64,000 nt of DNA from Heliocidaris tuberculata. Its lineage: Eukaryota > Echinodermata > Echinoidea > Camarodonta > Echinometridae. The notes below the pieces were generated by a model. The model saw nothing but the letters and a program-made list of their open reading frames with translations. It was not told the DNA's origin and did not search any database. The stretch lies in the NCBI GenBank assembly GCA_025618425.1, contig CM046851.1, positions 558,001 through 622,000 of the forward strand. Direction: 5' to 3'. The position numbers were made by a program, and so were the translations under genes. Shown piece after piece: positions 45,701 to 57,800 of the stretch; the stretch's first letter is position 1, and each line of letters begins with the position of its first letter.

Positions 45701-48700
45701 ACACATGTGAAGCAGTTTCTTTGAGATTCAATAATTGACTTGCCGCACCTGACCGTAGGCTTAATTATTGTAAAGATTTTGCAACTAAAAACCCTAGAGC
45801 GCTCAGTATTCGTTTTCTGTAGCAATTTATGAAAAACGTGCAATATGACTGTTGGCTGAAACAAATTAATCTTTCCTAGGAATCGTTTGGAGATAAGTTA
45901 CATTTTACGATATGAACGTGTGATTAGTTAATCATGAGCACACTTTGTCAATACTGTGCCCCACAACTTTTTCGAATGTCGAATGGTTTGATTTGGTTTG
46001 GTTTGGTATGATGGTTCATTAATTCACCTGACTGAACACTATAAAGCATAATGTATGTCTGTAAGTAATTAAGCAACCAGGGGAACAGCCGCTTTAAATT
46101 CTCTCCGAAGGACTTGGTAATGGGGATTAATGAATTCAACTGAATTAAAATCTTGTTCCACAAATAACAAATAAGCCCAAATTTAAAATTGTACTTCTCC
46201 ATAATTTGGGGTTATAGGTTTGAGGACGCATAACGTATAGCAGGTTGGTATGTGGGTTGCATAGGGACGTTCCACCAAATGATTTTGCACCTGATCGTAT
46301 AACTTTGTTTTTCACTAATCATTATAGAACACTGAGATCAGAAATTGAAAGTCAGGTATCTCAAAATTGTTTGTGATCGAATTACACCATTTTGCTGATA
46401 TTCTCTTCAATATCCTGTTTCTTTTCTATTATTACTATACTTCTTTCATTTTCTTCTCAGATAAACAATCCTAAAGATTCTATAGCTGGGACCTGGAAAT
46501 GTTCCACCCACCACCCTGTCCACTCATCCAATACTTTTGTATATCATTTCTAATATCAATGCAATCACGTGACTTGTCTCACGTGATAAGTAAATAAATA
46601 ATTGATATCAGTGGTTTACTAGTTTCGAAGTATATATGGTCAGGGGTCAGGAATGGTATAGGAGAATGAAAACCCATTTTTAAACCTTCGTTTTCTTGAT
46701 GTTTTTGACATGCGTTGCAATTTCATTTTCTATATTTGTAAAATGTATTTCACTTTGTGTTCAGATTTTCTAAGAAATGTTGCGATCAAGTCAATAAAAA
46801 CGCTAACGAGGAATGTAAGATGAAGGTCTATATGCGCATATACCATGGTAACCGTGGTAGCATATTAGGTAAAATAATTAATCTCAGTTTATGTACTAAG
46901 CGTTATCATCAAAATATTTCTGAATTGTCGCATAACAGAGTTTGTCATTTTCATATGTAAATCAAATTCATTCCATTAATATGGTGATGTAAAACAAAAT
47001 GCACAGACTGTACAGACTCATTTTTCTGTATATTATACTTAATATATTAGCTGTGTGTTTCCAGTAAGAGCACAGTGATGGTAGACTTTATACATTTTCA
47101 GTGTGTCAATATTACGTGATGTACAAAGAGTTCGAGATTATAATTTTGAAGTCCATGTACGGAAATGTCGTTATACTTATAGACTGTAAATCACAATATT
47201 TTGTATAACCACTACTTCCTATATTTTGTTTCAAATGCAGCCCACAATGTTAGCACTGTATTCCTTTAAGTACCTTCTTCCTGATTCGTCAGTGATAAAT
47301 TTGGAAATTATTGCTTTCCATACTAAAAAATAATTCCATCTCTTTTATTGAAATATGACTCATGTTGATATTTATTCCTCATAATTTGTGTTTAAAATGG
47401 GCGGACAAGGAATGTGTATCATGTCAATAGCTTAAACACTATATAATGTCACTCAGACTAGTGACGGCATGTCTTGATCAAAATGTCATGGATTATTTTA
47501 CGATCTAGCACAATTGCGGATGCATCTTATCGATTCTTGCCAATTGTGAAACTGGACTATCAATCGGCGGTATGACCTTCAGCAATGCAGAAATATTTTG
47601 TCAGCACACATTCGCATTGTACGCCGCGTTGTTCGTGCTTATCTTAAAATACCATTTATTTATGCTTCGAATTCTTGAGTCCAAGTCATATACCCACATC
47701 TTGTTCCAAAAAAATGACAAGAGATTTCAGGTTCAATTTAAGCTGCACGTGGTGCACAGCGCGAACTTTGGTAACCCGCACTTCGATGCTTCCCAGTTGC
47801 AGCAGATCTAATTACAGTAATGACAATACCGCGATGTGATGAGGCAACCACAGCGAAATTAGGCTCGCCCACGCATCTTCCAAACTTCACTTCTTTCAAG
47901 ACTGGAAAGTTTGGTGACCCCGTTCTCCATCAACTTCTTCTCCACTTTTGTTCTCCTCTATCCATGCCCTGTCCTTCGCTGCCTAGGGGATTTTTCGACA
48001 GTCATGTGACGAAAATGGCGTGGGTGGATAGCACGTGCTTTTTGTAGAGTAACAAAAGTTACACCATGCAAGGCATACAGAGATAGCCCTATACTTCCAT
48101 GCGGGATTTTTCATTCTATTCCTTTTGTACTTGTCATCTTTTACATTGCTTGTTTGTTGTCCTAAACATTTGCAACTCAGCTGATCTTCATTATATCGTC
48201 AACATCTAACTTTCCTTCAGTTGTCCCGGATCTTTCAAACGCGGGGGCCAATCTTCAACTTCAAGAACGTCTTTGAGATGTTGAGTCATCCATCTATGAC
48301 AACGGCGAATGACCCCCTCCCTGCCAACCAGTGTGGGTGTTTAAAGCAATGGAATTAAACAACGCATTGGATTGTTATGCTATGCTTCGGCATGAACGCA
48401 TCATTCATTATTGATCATCATTTTAGTCAAAGACTTTTAACACCATGTCAGTGCGTCTTGTGCAGAACTTCTGGACAAGGTTCCCCCACCCCGGCCGGCC
48501 AATGCCCCTTCAGCAAAGAAACTCGCACAACGCATAGGATTGACATGCGGTGCATCAAAGTAACACATCATTATTGATCATCATTTTCGAAGAATGGATT
48601 GATCACAACAGTGTGTCTTTCCTGCATTGAGGTTCGTGAACGACAACGCCCCCCCCCCCCCCCATCCACGACTTCGTTTCTGCATCTCTTCTACTAAAGT

Positions 48701-51537
48701 TGTTGTCTCTACTATAGGAGAAACATTCTTTCACAATAATGAAATGGGATGATAACTATATTTCGACACCGTAATCAGTTTTTTCTCTCACAATAGTTTA
48801 TCAAGTTTAATATAGGCCTATTATGGTTTCCTTCTTTTTCCCCCTTTTTAGTCTTGCGAACAACATGAGCAATGAATGTCTGACGAAATATGTGAAATCA
48901 TTTTGAAAGCCCTCATTTTCAACACGTTCCCCCATAGTTTCTCAATACGCGTACCATTATGTTATTCCCCATACGATGCAGATAACTGCAGAAGTCAAAG
49001 GTCAAACACCCACAAGATATTGTTTAGAATGTATCTGCATTTCAAACAAAAACATTACCATAATATATCATTTCATTCTGTCCCAGGTAAAATAACAACA
49101 TTGATCTTGAAGCGAAGTAGGTCATACACTTCATTCTTTATGTAAATCCTACTGCAGCTCCGGATACCACGGTTAGACTGTCACTTATTCCTGCTATATT
49201 TACGAGAACACTCATCAAATGTCCGTAAACAAAAATCAATTATAAATAAAGTAACTCCGACCCGATACGAAGGCATTATCATCACTCCTACAGTATGGTT
49301 ATATCAGTTTTAGACTGATCAATAAATAGATATGATTCACATTTTATTCATATATAAATATCAATACAAAAATGAATTATTCCGGAAGTCAAAGTTTATA
49401 AGAGATTTGGTTGACAAGATTTATGGTGATTTGACTCTGACTACTGAGAGCGAGAGGCCCTGAAATGGCTAGTTGATGAGTTAAACCGATTAGAAGCGCT
49501 TGGCTTGATCTCCATCGCTACTCTTCTCAATAATTAACCACATTTTGACTGACAACTAACCATGCACGCGCGGCAGGGCTAGCGGTAGACCAATGTTATG
49601 GGACCAACTGCCGAGTCTGGTCCAGGACCTAGGGTGTCCCGCGACCAGTGCAATGAGACCAACTGCTGAGATTGGTCTTAGAGTAAACACAGGGTGCATC
49701 CGTCACTCAAAGTCGATATAAACAAAATTCACTTACAAATTTAGATGATAAATTAATGATGTTACAATTATGATATCAAACCATTGAAGATTTCAATAAA
49801 ATTAAATTATTACACAGAAATTCAAAGAGTCTGGAACCAACCATTTTTAAAACAAATATATAAGTTTGGGGATTCGAATCTTTGGTATTGCTTCTGATGG
49901 CAATCAAATCATTTTCATTTCGTCCATATACATGATTAGCCTGAAAAATTTAACGTGAAATTAATGTAATTTTACTTCTCTGTTCTCCACTTGAACGTAT
50001 TTTGTAATGTATTTCATGTTATTTCTGTAAGTACACTGTAGGATATACTTTTAAAGTAGAAACTCTACTGAATATTGTATGCCCCAGTAGAAACTTCTGT
50101 GCTATCTGATAGGCAAACGCAATTAGTATCTGCATTCGAGACCAATAAAGGGAACTTAATGATTTATTCTTTTATTTTCTTTTTTTTTTTTTTTTTTTTG
50201 AGAGGGGGGGGGGGGGGGTAAATGTGATTTTAGAATAAGAACACACACGGTGAAAATCTTTTCTCATTTTCTACACAAAAAAAAACGCCATTGTTGTTAC
50301 TGAATGCTAATGGATAAAAGGGGGGGGGGGAAGGAAAGAGATACCACAAAGTTGTTCAACCGTGTCATTCCAAAGAAGCGCTCTTGCTTTGATGTGCTAG
50401 ACATTGAAGCTTTCCTTGAAATCCCGAGACTATATTAAATTTTTCAAAGTTAGTACAATTTGCTATATTTATGAATTTCCTTTATAGCATTGACAATAAA
50501 ATTACAATACCGCATACCCATCAGACATAATTAAAACTGTTGACGAGGGGGAACATTTTACGGATTTCCCCCCTTCATGCCTTTTCCGAATATTAGAGAA
50601 ATAGCATTGCAAATAAGAAAAACTATGTTGTTGAACATTCATCGGCCTTTTAAAGCACATGTTACAATAAGCCCGACACTACTGCCATTCATAAAAAAGT
50701 GGAGTTGAAGAAAAAGCCATTCCAAAATCATGACTGTACTCCAACGCAAATCTGGTGCCCTCATACACTCAGCCGATTTCGGAGAAACGCCGGGCGGGCT
50801 GAAATCCCTTGAGTAGCCCATAGAAAGCACTGAAGGTCTAACTCTGTAACTTGGTAAATCGGTTACCAACTTACCATAGGCAGGTAATGGACCTAATGCA
50901 TAAAGTCAATTGCATTTAGGGGCTTGTGGCGAAAAAGATGGTTAAGGGTAATTATGAGTTGAAAAACTTTCAATCATGTATGCACGCACTGACGGCACAA
51001 TGCGACAGTTACAAGCATAGCTACCATTTACAATATTTAAATGAAAATTTCCAATGATGCAACTTTCCTAAAATCTAATTTTGTTATTGAAGAAAACTGG
51101 GCTTGATTTTATTACCATTATGTTGTTGCATTGTTGCAGTTATTATTAAATTATCATCTTCATTGTTATTACGTGGCTACACATTATGACAATTCTTCTC
51201 ATTCTTTTTCTTTATGTAGGAGTACAAATGAATTACATTTTTTCCAAGGGTGAACTACTACTACTATTAATTCATTTTAAAACACAGTTGAAGAAATCCT
51301 ATATATATATATATATATTCGTATTCAGGAAAACCTATAATCTATTGATGTAAATTTACCATTACACCCCCCCCCCCCCGTATGTTTGCTGGTATTTGCT
51401 GTTGTTTTTGTCTGTTTTCCTGCTTGTTTTACTTTCTTTTTATGATGTATTCGTTTTGTTGACTTATGTTTATATAGGGAGCTACGCCTTACAAATTTTT
51501 ACAAAACTTTTTTTGTAGTTTCCTTTTTTTCTTTAAT

Positions 51538-51584
<47 letters not shown>

Positions 51585-52039
51585 AAACTATTAGACATTT
51601 CATGCTTTTATCCAACTTCTTTATTTACTCTCACGAATTTTCGACGGTGTTCACATCGTCTTTATCAAGTGAATGACAAACTTTCGAAATTGTATCCATG
51701 TAGCGTTTCCAAGACAATGCGCAATTAGTTTATAAGTAACCGGGCGCATTGTCTTGGAAACGCTTTACAGCTCAAAAATATCTTTAAAACGTCACGAAGA
51801 CGTCACAATTGAAATACAAGTTTGTAGATTATGACCCAAGGCGTACAATAATATAAGGGGCGCTTATAAGCGCAAGGCGCATGATAAGTGAGCGAGAGCA
51901 TTATAATTACTAAAACGTCAAAATGGAAATAAGACGTCATAATAGAAACGTCAAATAGGTGTTTGACAATAGAATATAAGGAGTATTAACGAAAGAAAGT
52001 GTAGTTAGTCAGCCAAGACATGTCTATGTTCATGCCTGG

Positions 52040-52098
<59 letters not shown>

Positions 52099-54858
52099 TG
52101 ACTTTGCATGTTTTTGCCATTGTTGATTTTTATTACTGAGAGAAAAAAATTGAACTGAACTGAACTAAAAATTTCATACCTTAAACTCTTCAAGTTCAAT
52201 GTAGGATGATTATTTTTTCAACTTTTTTTTTGGGGGGGGGGGAGGAGGGGGGGGGGGAATGAAGCCCTATATCTTAACAAATAATCTGGATTAGACAATG
52301 ATTAAACCTGAACTATAGAAACTGTGAATTCGCGAGAGTGCGAGTATTGTTTTTCACATTTGTCTTTATGTCTGAATTAATTTTATTTTATAGCCACTTC
52401 CAGTATGCATGTTCAATGCTCTCTATACAATGGAGTATCCGCGTTTCACAATTATTTTACTTTCGAGATCGAATAGAATTTCATGATTATTTTTCATATA
52501 ATTATAGAACATAAAACTGATCGAACATGTTTTGAAGAACTGTCAGGCAATAAAAATATAATTGAATGATGATTAAGCATTCCAGCCATCGATATTCAAA
52601 ATGATATATTGTTTTATTTGGACCTTAACCATAATATGTAACTATTATGATATGTAATATGTAACTTATATGTTTTGGTTTGGCTTGCCCTGATTAATTG
52701 GCCTCTGTAGGAATATTTTGGAAACACTTTCAAATCATCATAAGGAAATTAAGAGAAATGTACAAGTATTATGTAATATGTAACTTATGTGTTTTGATTT
52801 AGCTTGATTTTATGGGGTTTTGTTGGAGTATTATGAACAATTTTTCAACATCATAGAAAGTAAGATATACGTACAAGTAATGCATGAGGAAAATAACATA
52901 TAGTAATTGGAAATACCATGCTCATAATCACATTATATTGTCTGAAATATGTAACTTTTATCTTTTGATTTGATTTATATCTGTATATCTGTATATCGAA
53001 CAAAATTTGTCGTTATCATAAACAACAAGGACGTATCACATGCATACAGAAATATAAGAATTTGATAAATTATAGTAAATACTTTATATTAATGTATTGA
53101 TGATAAAAAGCCAGGAATCAAAATACAAAATCAAACAATCAAACAACCTCATATTGTTAAGCTAATTAAAAATATACTTCTTCCTCTATAGGAAGGAAGA
53201 AATTCCTTGAAATCATGCATTGTGTAAGAATGAAAACAAATTTAATTGGCAGACATGGTAAACCCTGGAAATTACATAAGAAATGGAAGCGGGGGGGGGG
53301 GGGAGGCACGCTACCCCTTTCAATAAATATTCTCCAAAAACAAAAACAAATCCTTGAAAATCAGCTTCTCTTTTCATCGAGAGCAAGACAAGAAAAGCAA
53401 AATTATCCGATATCATTCTCTTATTTGTTTAACAAAATTGCAGGAATAAAGGTCTCGAACCCTTTTACTTTGTCGATCATTATCTAGTTTAGCTTTTAAT
53501 ATTTATATAAATTTATGAAAATGAAAGAAGCTTAATTTGCCAAAAATTTCGAAGCCAAATTTGTGCAGACTTATAAACAGGAATGGGATGTTTTATCATG
53601 TGGTCTGAAGCACGCATAGCATGTGACTCCAAACAACATAAAGAGTGGATGAATTTTTTTTTTTTTAAGAAATAAAATATGGCGGAAAAAAATGAAATAT
53701 GGAAAAAGAACAAGGATCTGGGCCAACACCGGAAGTATCATTGCCACTGTTTACTTCCGGTTTAAATATTTCGCACAATATTGCATGTCATTGGTGCATG
53801 GGTGGGAAAATTTATTACTTATTAATTATTAGGCTCAATTTGTTTGTATGCTTTCAGGCGAAAGTGAAATATCCCAATGTTTTTATTTGTTTTTATTAAC
53901 TGAAATGCAAGGTGGAAATTTTCCACATGAGTTTCACTTTGTTTGAACTCTGGCAATAAACCAACAACCAAACCAAACCCTTTTTTCAAATAATATCATG
54001 TATCTATGTATCTGCAATTAGCAGAGTCTACTTCTCTTTTTTTATTTTCAGGTTACAAGACGGTGTTCATATTATTCAAGCATAAAATACTGATACAGTC
54101 CACACAGGTTATTATCATTCCATGAAAAAAAAAAATAATCCAACCATTTTCAGCACACACATGCATTCATGCACAACCAAGGAGGTATACTAGGCAAGCT
54201 TGCCTAGTATCGCATTAGCACAACTTACAATATAATTTCGCTCCATTTTTATGCCTTAAATTAAGCCCGGTTGCAATTTGTGCCTGCAACATGCATCAAC
54301 AGTTAAAACAATGCAGTTGCATTCCTCAAGCCATTCATAAAAGGCATACAATTTAAATTTCACGTGATATTTCGTTCAACCATCCAGTCATGTCATATCA
54401 GCAGAAAATCGTAAAAACTTACTTGTATGGATGGCCCAAGCCCTGAACAGACACGCGTCCTTGTCTCGACTCCACCCATGCCTTGCCGCATGTTTCCAGG
54501 GTATCTTCACGATCTGCCTCTCCTTGTCTATCCAATAAAGCCCCTGGATAGCCTGGGTCTCGATCATCTTCTTCAGCCATTCTCGCAGCCGAAGTCGTTC
54601 GACAGGTCGTGAAATACGACTTGGCGAAGACGCCGACATCATGGCGCACGCAGCGCCGCCATGATGCTGGCCGGTGGCCGATGAAGCTGGCTGAGATACG
54701 CCGGAGATCGTCATCTGTGGTGCGCTGAAATGCTGGCGAGAGGAGCTGCTGCTGAACGAGGTGCCCGTGGCGGTGTTGATGTGTGGCGTTTCAGAGAAGT
54801 TGGGAGCGGTTCGGCGGGTTAGATCTGACGGTACATGTGTCATAATAAGTCCAGGCAT
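35998..54858 (-). CDS. Interferon regulatory factor, IRF1/2-like
   Basis: DNA-binding transcription factor that in relatives binds GAAA-type response elements. Minus-strand exons in transcript order: 54889-54423 (ATG at 54858), 42869-42678, 42256-42153, 41735-41639, 40671-40324, 39382-39327, 37997-37817, 37279-37118, and tentatively 36044-35998. Phases match throughout, giving about 540 residues. The IRF domain spans about 85-205, with tryptophans at about 94, 109, 121, 129 and 141 ([25 protein letters not shown]) and W162. The recognition helix [15 protein letters not shown] keeps the Arg, Cys, Asn and Ser contact residues. A basic segment (KKQRKR, exon 3) may be an NLS. The remainder is Ser/Pro-rich with SPPPPY, and an IKVEP sumoylation-type motif lies near residue 491. 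About 84 residues precede the DNA-binding domain, longer than in vertebrate IRF1/2. No IRF-association domain is recognisable. The C-terminal exon is uncertain: without splicing at 37117 the frame runs to 36969. Confidence 0.88.
36540..36830. repeat. ACT trinucleotide microsatellite, ~290 bp
   Basis: Near-pure ACT/CTA triplets with GCT, ATT and ACG interruptions. Poly-Thr, poly-Tyr, poly-Leu, poly-Ser and poly-Val frames are artefacts. It lies in the proposed last intron of IRF. Confidence 0.95.
36934..37071. mobile_element. 138-bp MITE in the last IRF intron
   Basis: Ends GGGGAGCGTTTCATCAAG and, inverted at the right, CTTGATGAAACGCTCCCC, continuing with TTTTGTCAGTGATT and AATCACTGACAAA. The interior has ATCTGATTGGCTGAGAG. 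It starts 47 bp beyond the 37118 exon end; unspliced reading of IRF would pass straight through it. Confidence 0.85.
45123..45266. mobile_element. Probable MITE, CCGATAACGATAACGA family
   Basis: TTGTCCGATAACGATAACGA near 45120-45140 is complemented by TCTTTATCGTTATCGGACAA near 45247-45267, and inside AAAGGTATAC pairs with GTGTACCTTT. Noncoding, in the large IRF intron. Confidence 0.6.
48345..48665 (+). repeat. Diverged tandem repeat, ~170 bp unit
   Basis: ACAACGCATTGGATTG...CATTATTGATCATCATTTT at about 48361-48424 recurs as ACAACGCATAGGATTG...CATTATTGATCATCATTTT at about 48528-48588, each followed later by GTGCGTCTTG or GTGTGTCTTT and a C-rich block. Noncoding. Confidence 0.55.
51600..51675 (-). 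repeat. Hammerhead-like remnant next to AT repeat
   Basis: On the minus strand: TTGATAA, then a stem GACG...CGTC, then GAAA. This resembles the end of a Penelope-like element, but core positions differ from CUGANGA. It adjoins AT repeats at 51541-51580. Confidence 0.35.
51704..51763. repeat. Hairpin with a perfect 20-bp stem
   Basis: GCGTTTCCAAGACAATGCGC on the left pairs exactly with GCGCATTGTCTTGGAAACGC on the right, loop about 20 bp, with partial pairing extending outward (TGTA and TTTACA). Could be a small MITE end pair. Confidence 0.8.
52640..52990 (+). repeat. Degenerate tandem repeat
   Basis: TATGTAATATGTAACTTATATG at about 52650 recurs near 52773 (TATGTAATATGTAACTTATG) and 52941 (ATATGTAACTTTTATCTTTT), each followed by TTTGATTTGGCTTG-like sequence. 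Spacing is about 120 and 170 bp. Confidence 0.55.
53676..53761. promoter_or_regulatory. Paired inverted ETS sites with a YY1-like motif
   Basis: ACCGGAAGT at 53728-53736 and ACTTCCGGT at 53753-53761 are exact reverse complements of each other and match ETS/GABP consensus. AATATGGCGGAA (YY1-like) lies at about 53676-53687. The group sits in the first IRF coding intron, about 700 bp downstream of the IRF start-codon exon. Function is inferred from motifs only. Confidence 0.35.
54187..54210. repeat. 24-bp perfect palindrome
   Basis: Centred on AAGCTT within TACTAGGCAAGCTTGCCTAG; both strands read the same over 24 bp. In the IRF intron, 213 bp from the splice donor. Confidence 0.9.
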
Positions 54859-54889
54859 TTCGTTGGGAATCGTCTGAAAACGATCGGTC

Positions 54890-57800
54890 CTGCAGTAAAC
54901 GGAAATATGAAACATAATCCTAAACTATTTCTCAATACAAACAAATCCAGCTGAGAGTCAGAATCGAGTATGTACTTCATACAACGACCTGGGGTTATCG
55001 TTATCTGACTGCAGTTGGACAGCCTGAAACACACTAGGCTTACACAGTGTATATTTAATGAGAGTTATAATCGAATGTTTCCATCACGAATCATAAGAAT
55101 CATATCCTCATTGAAGGGGGAGGGGATTTCTTCATTTTTATCTCTGAGACGATGCAGTGATTCAAATTTTGAGTCAAGTATACCACTCCCGATACACCAA
55201 TCTCCGATCAAGAACGCACGCTCATTATCTATCCCTCCCACGGTAGAGCTAACGTACACAGTATACTCCAACGAAAAATTGATCCTATTACAGCCTAGAT
55301 ACCAGCTGACGACATCATCAACTGCTCATCATCACCACTCATCACCCATCTCCCACTCTCTCCTCTAGGATTGTTTAATCCTTGCTGAATCCTACGACAT
55401 TCCTAAAGAGAAAGTTAACGCCGAGCGCTCACGAATCGGACGTGCAACATCAATGCTATATATTGACACACCTAGTGAATCATTACGAACTTGAGAAGCT
55501 TTGGCCATTGGCCAAAATATGATAGAAAGACCTCCGCATGCGCTCTGACATGGGTGGGTGGTAAGCACTAAGTGAAAGTAGGCTAAATAGGAATATCTAA
55601 AATAGTAATAGAAAAATAGAGAGAGGGGTGGAAATAGAGAATGGGAGAGAGAAAGTGTGTGGGGTTTGAGAGAAAAGGAAACGCAGCATTTTTAAGGGAG
55701 GTGGAAAGCTGTGTAAACTTTAAGAGGCCGCCAAGTTCACATAACTGTGGTCAGAGAAATTTGAGACGATTTAGTGAACGCCTATGAAGATTGCGAAATT
55801 TAAGTAAAGAATTCCACCATGTATTTGTCTAATTTTGATCGATCCCCTACTCGGATAAAATAATTCCAATTTATTCAATTTCATTAATTTCGTGGGAAAG
55901 TAATCGTTAAAACGCCCTTGAGAATATTTTGGATAAAGTTATGTGATTACGCAATTTGGCAGATGTAGACACTCAGTAAACCAGAGGCTATAATTCATGC
56001 GCATTTTTAGAATAAAATTACATGGGATGCTCTCTGATGTACTTCTTTTTGTGACACATCCCATGAAATAATCCTTCCAGAATCCAAATATCTTACTGGT
56101 CTTGTGTCACTGCCGTTTGCTTTATATGTTTATGATAGATAATCTATAATTAGAGTACAATCATTCTTGCGTAAGTCACCTTTTTCAGTTATTATGCGTC
56201 AATAATTTCATAAGACAGGAACGGCACTTCTTTAACTCAAATTGTCACATTAAATGAACATAAACAGTTGCAATACGATACGGTATCTGCTCGGCTTATG
56301 ATTGGAACAAAATAATGGAACATTTACTCTCTTACACGCATATAGCAGAAATACATATAAAAAAGAATAAAATATTTATTTTTATTAACTTAAATGATCA
56401 GACACACTTTCATTTGTAATGTTGTATGTAAATTTGAAGTATAAACTATGCACAAGTGACTAGCATGCCCGTGATTTCTGTAATACTTTGTCGTTTGCTT
56501 CACTGTTGTGATTACGATAATTCGAATGTAATTTCAAAGATATCTTCAACAGAATAAATGAGCATTTTGTCACTTGTAGTTCATGCTGATCGAAATAGGT
56601 ACTATTTAACGTTGATTCTCTCTGAATGGTAAATAAGGCAGTGTAAATACAATGATATGAGATGTAAACAATCGCTCGCAGTATAGACCAAAACAAAGAA
56701 GTGATTTAAACGAACATACTGTAAGAATATCTCACTGTTTACATTTCATAGAAGATAAAAGAGACAAAAGGAATAATGAAATATAGAGTTAATCTTAAAT
56801 TTCAGAAATGAATTATAGCTTATTAAGGATCAGAACAAAGCTTAATAAGTCAAGATACGCAAATACAATAGTCGTTTGTTATTAGCAGATGTTTGCGCCC
56901 AAGGATTTTTTTTTTTCTTTTGAAGTCGAACCAGCCTAACCTGACGCATTCTTCAGAGAAACCATTTGTTATGTGAAAATACACAAAGACACTGCACATT
57001 AAGACGAGAAACATAGCAAACCCCTCAAAATGGCGGCACTTGTGGTTGTGGTTTTCACGTACCTAGTTGTGCTGTACTCCTGCATTTTCACTTACACAGC
57101 GAGGAACTAAATGCTGCAGTCTTCTTGAAAGCCACCAAAGCCACCGTGCATTCAAACCAGAAAAGGAATTTATGGATCGAACGGCGCTTTAGAATTCCGA
57201 AAAGGGTGAACCAGTCGACTGAAGACATATATCCATCCTTCCCTGAGATTACACATAGCCTTAAAAAGGAGAAATTTCTATAAATATAAGCCCGAATTGG
57301 GAACCTTCCGAGGCAAGTTGGTTCTTGTTGCTGTTCGAGAGTGGACGTCGAAAAAAGCAGACGATGTTAACAGGCGTTGCCGAGCGGTGACGAAGGGTCT
57401 CGAAGACCGCCGATCTTTACCGGTCATCAGATGTTTGGACATCGAAAAGTCCTCTTTCACTTCGGGTAACTTTTTATTATAATTTTAGAAAACTATATAA
57501 GAGATATTAGTATTTATTATGTCTCAAATTGTTGTTCCACGAGTGTCATTCCGTGAGACAACAGCGCCTTTTAGGATCACAAAGGAAAAAGATATTGAAA
57601 TCGAGAACCCGCTCACAAAAATTTTGACGCTCTTTCATCAACGGAGAATGAAATCCATACAATATAATTTGGTTCGAATAGAAGGCCATATTGTTCATTT
57701 CCTCCATCTAAATTGGTCAAAAATCTTGAGCAAAAAAGTCTAAATGAGTCCAAATATTCATCCATTAGCCGAAAGATCCATGAAAATAATTCGGCAGTCA

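Larger units (their letters stand above)
42870..54422 (-). other. Large IRF intron (11.6 kb) within the DNA-binding domain
   Basis: Bounded by a GTAAGT donor after 54423 and a CTCTCGCAG acceptor before 42869. Outside the repeats listed separately it holds poly-C and poly-G runs, AT microsatellites, small palindromes and no reading frame resembling a protein. Confidence 0.8.

Noticed and set aside
47572..47811. 79-residue frame in the large IRF intron
   Set aside because: No similarity to a known family, no splice or codon support.
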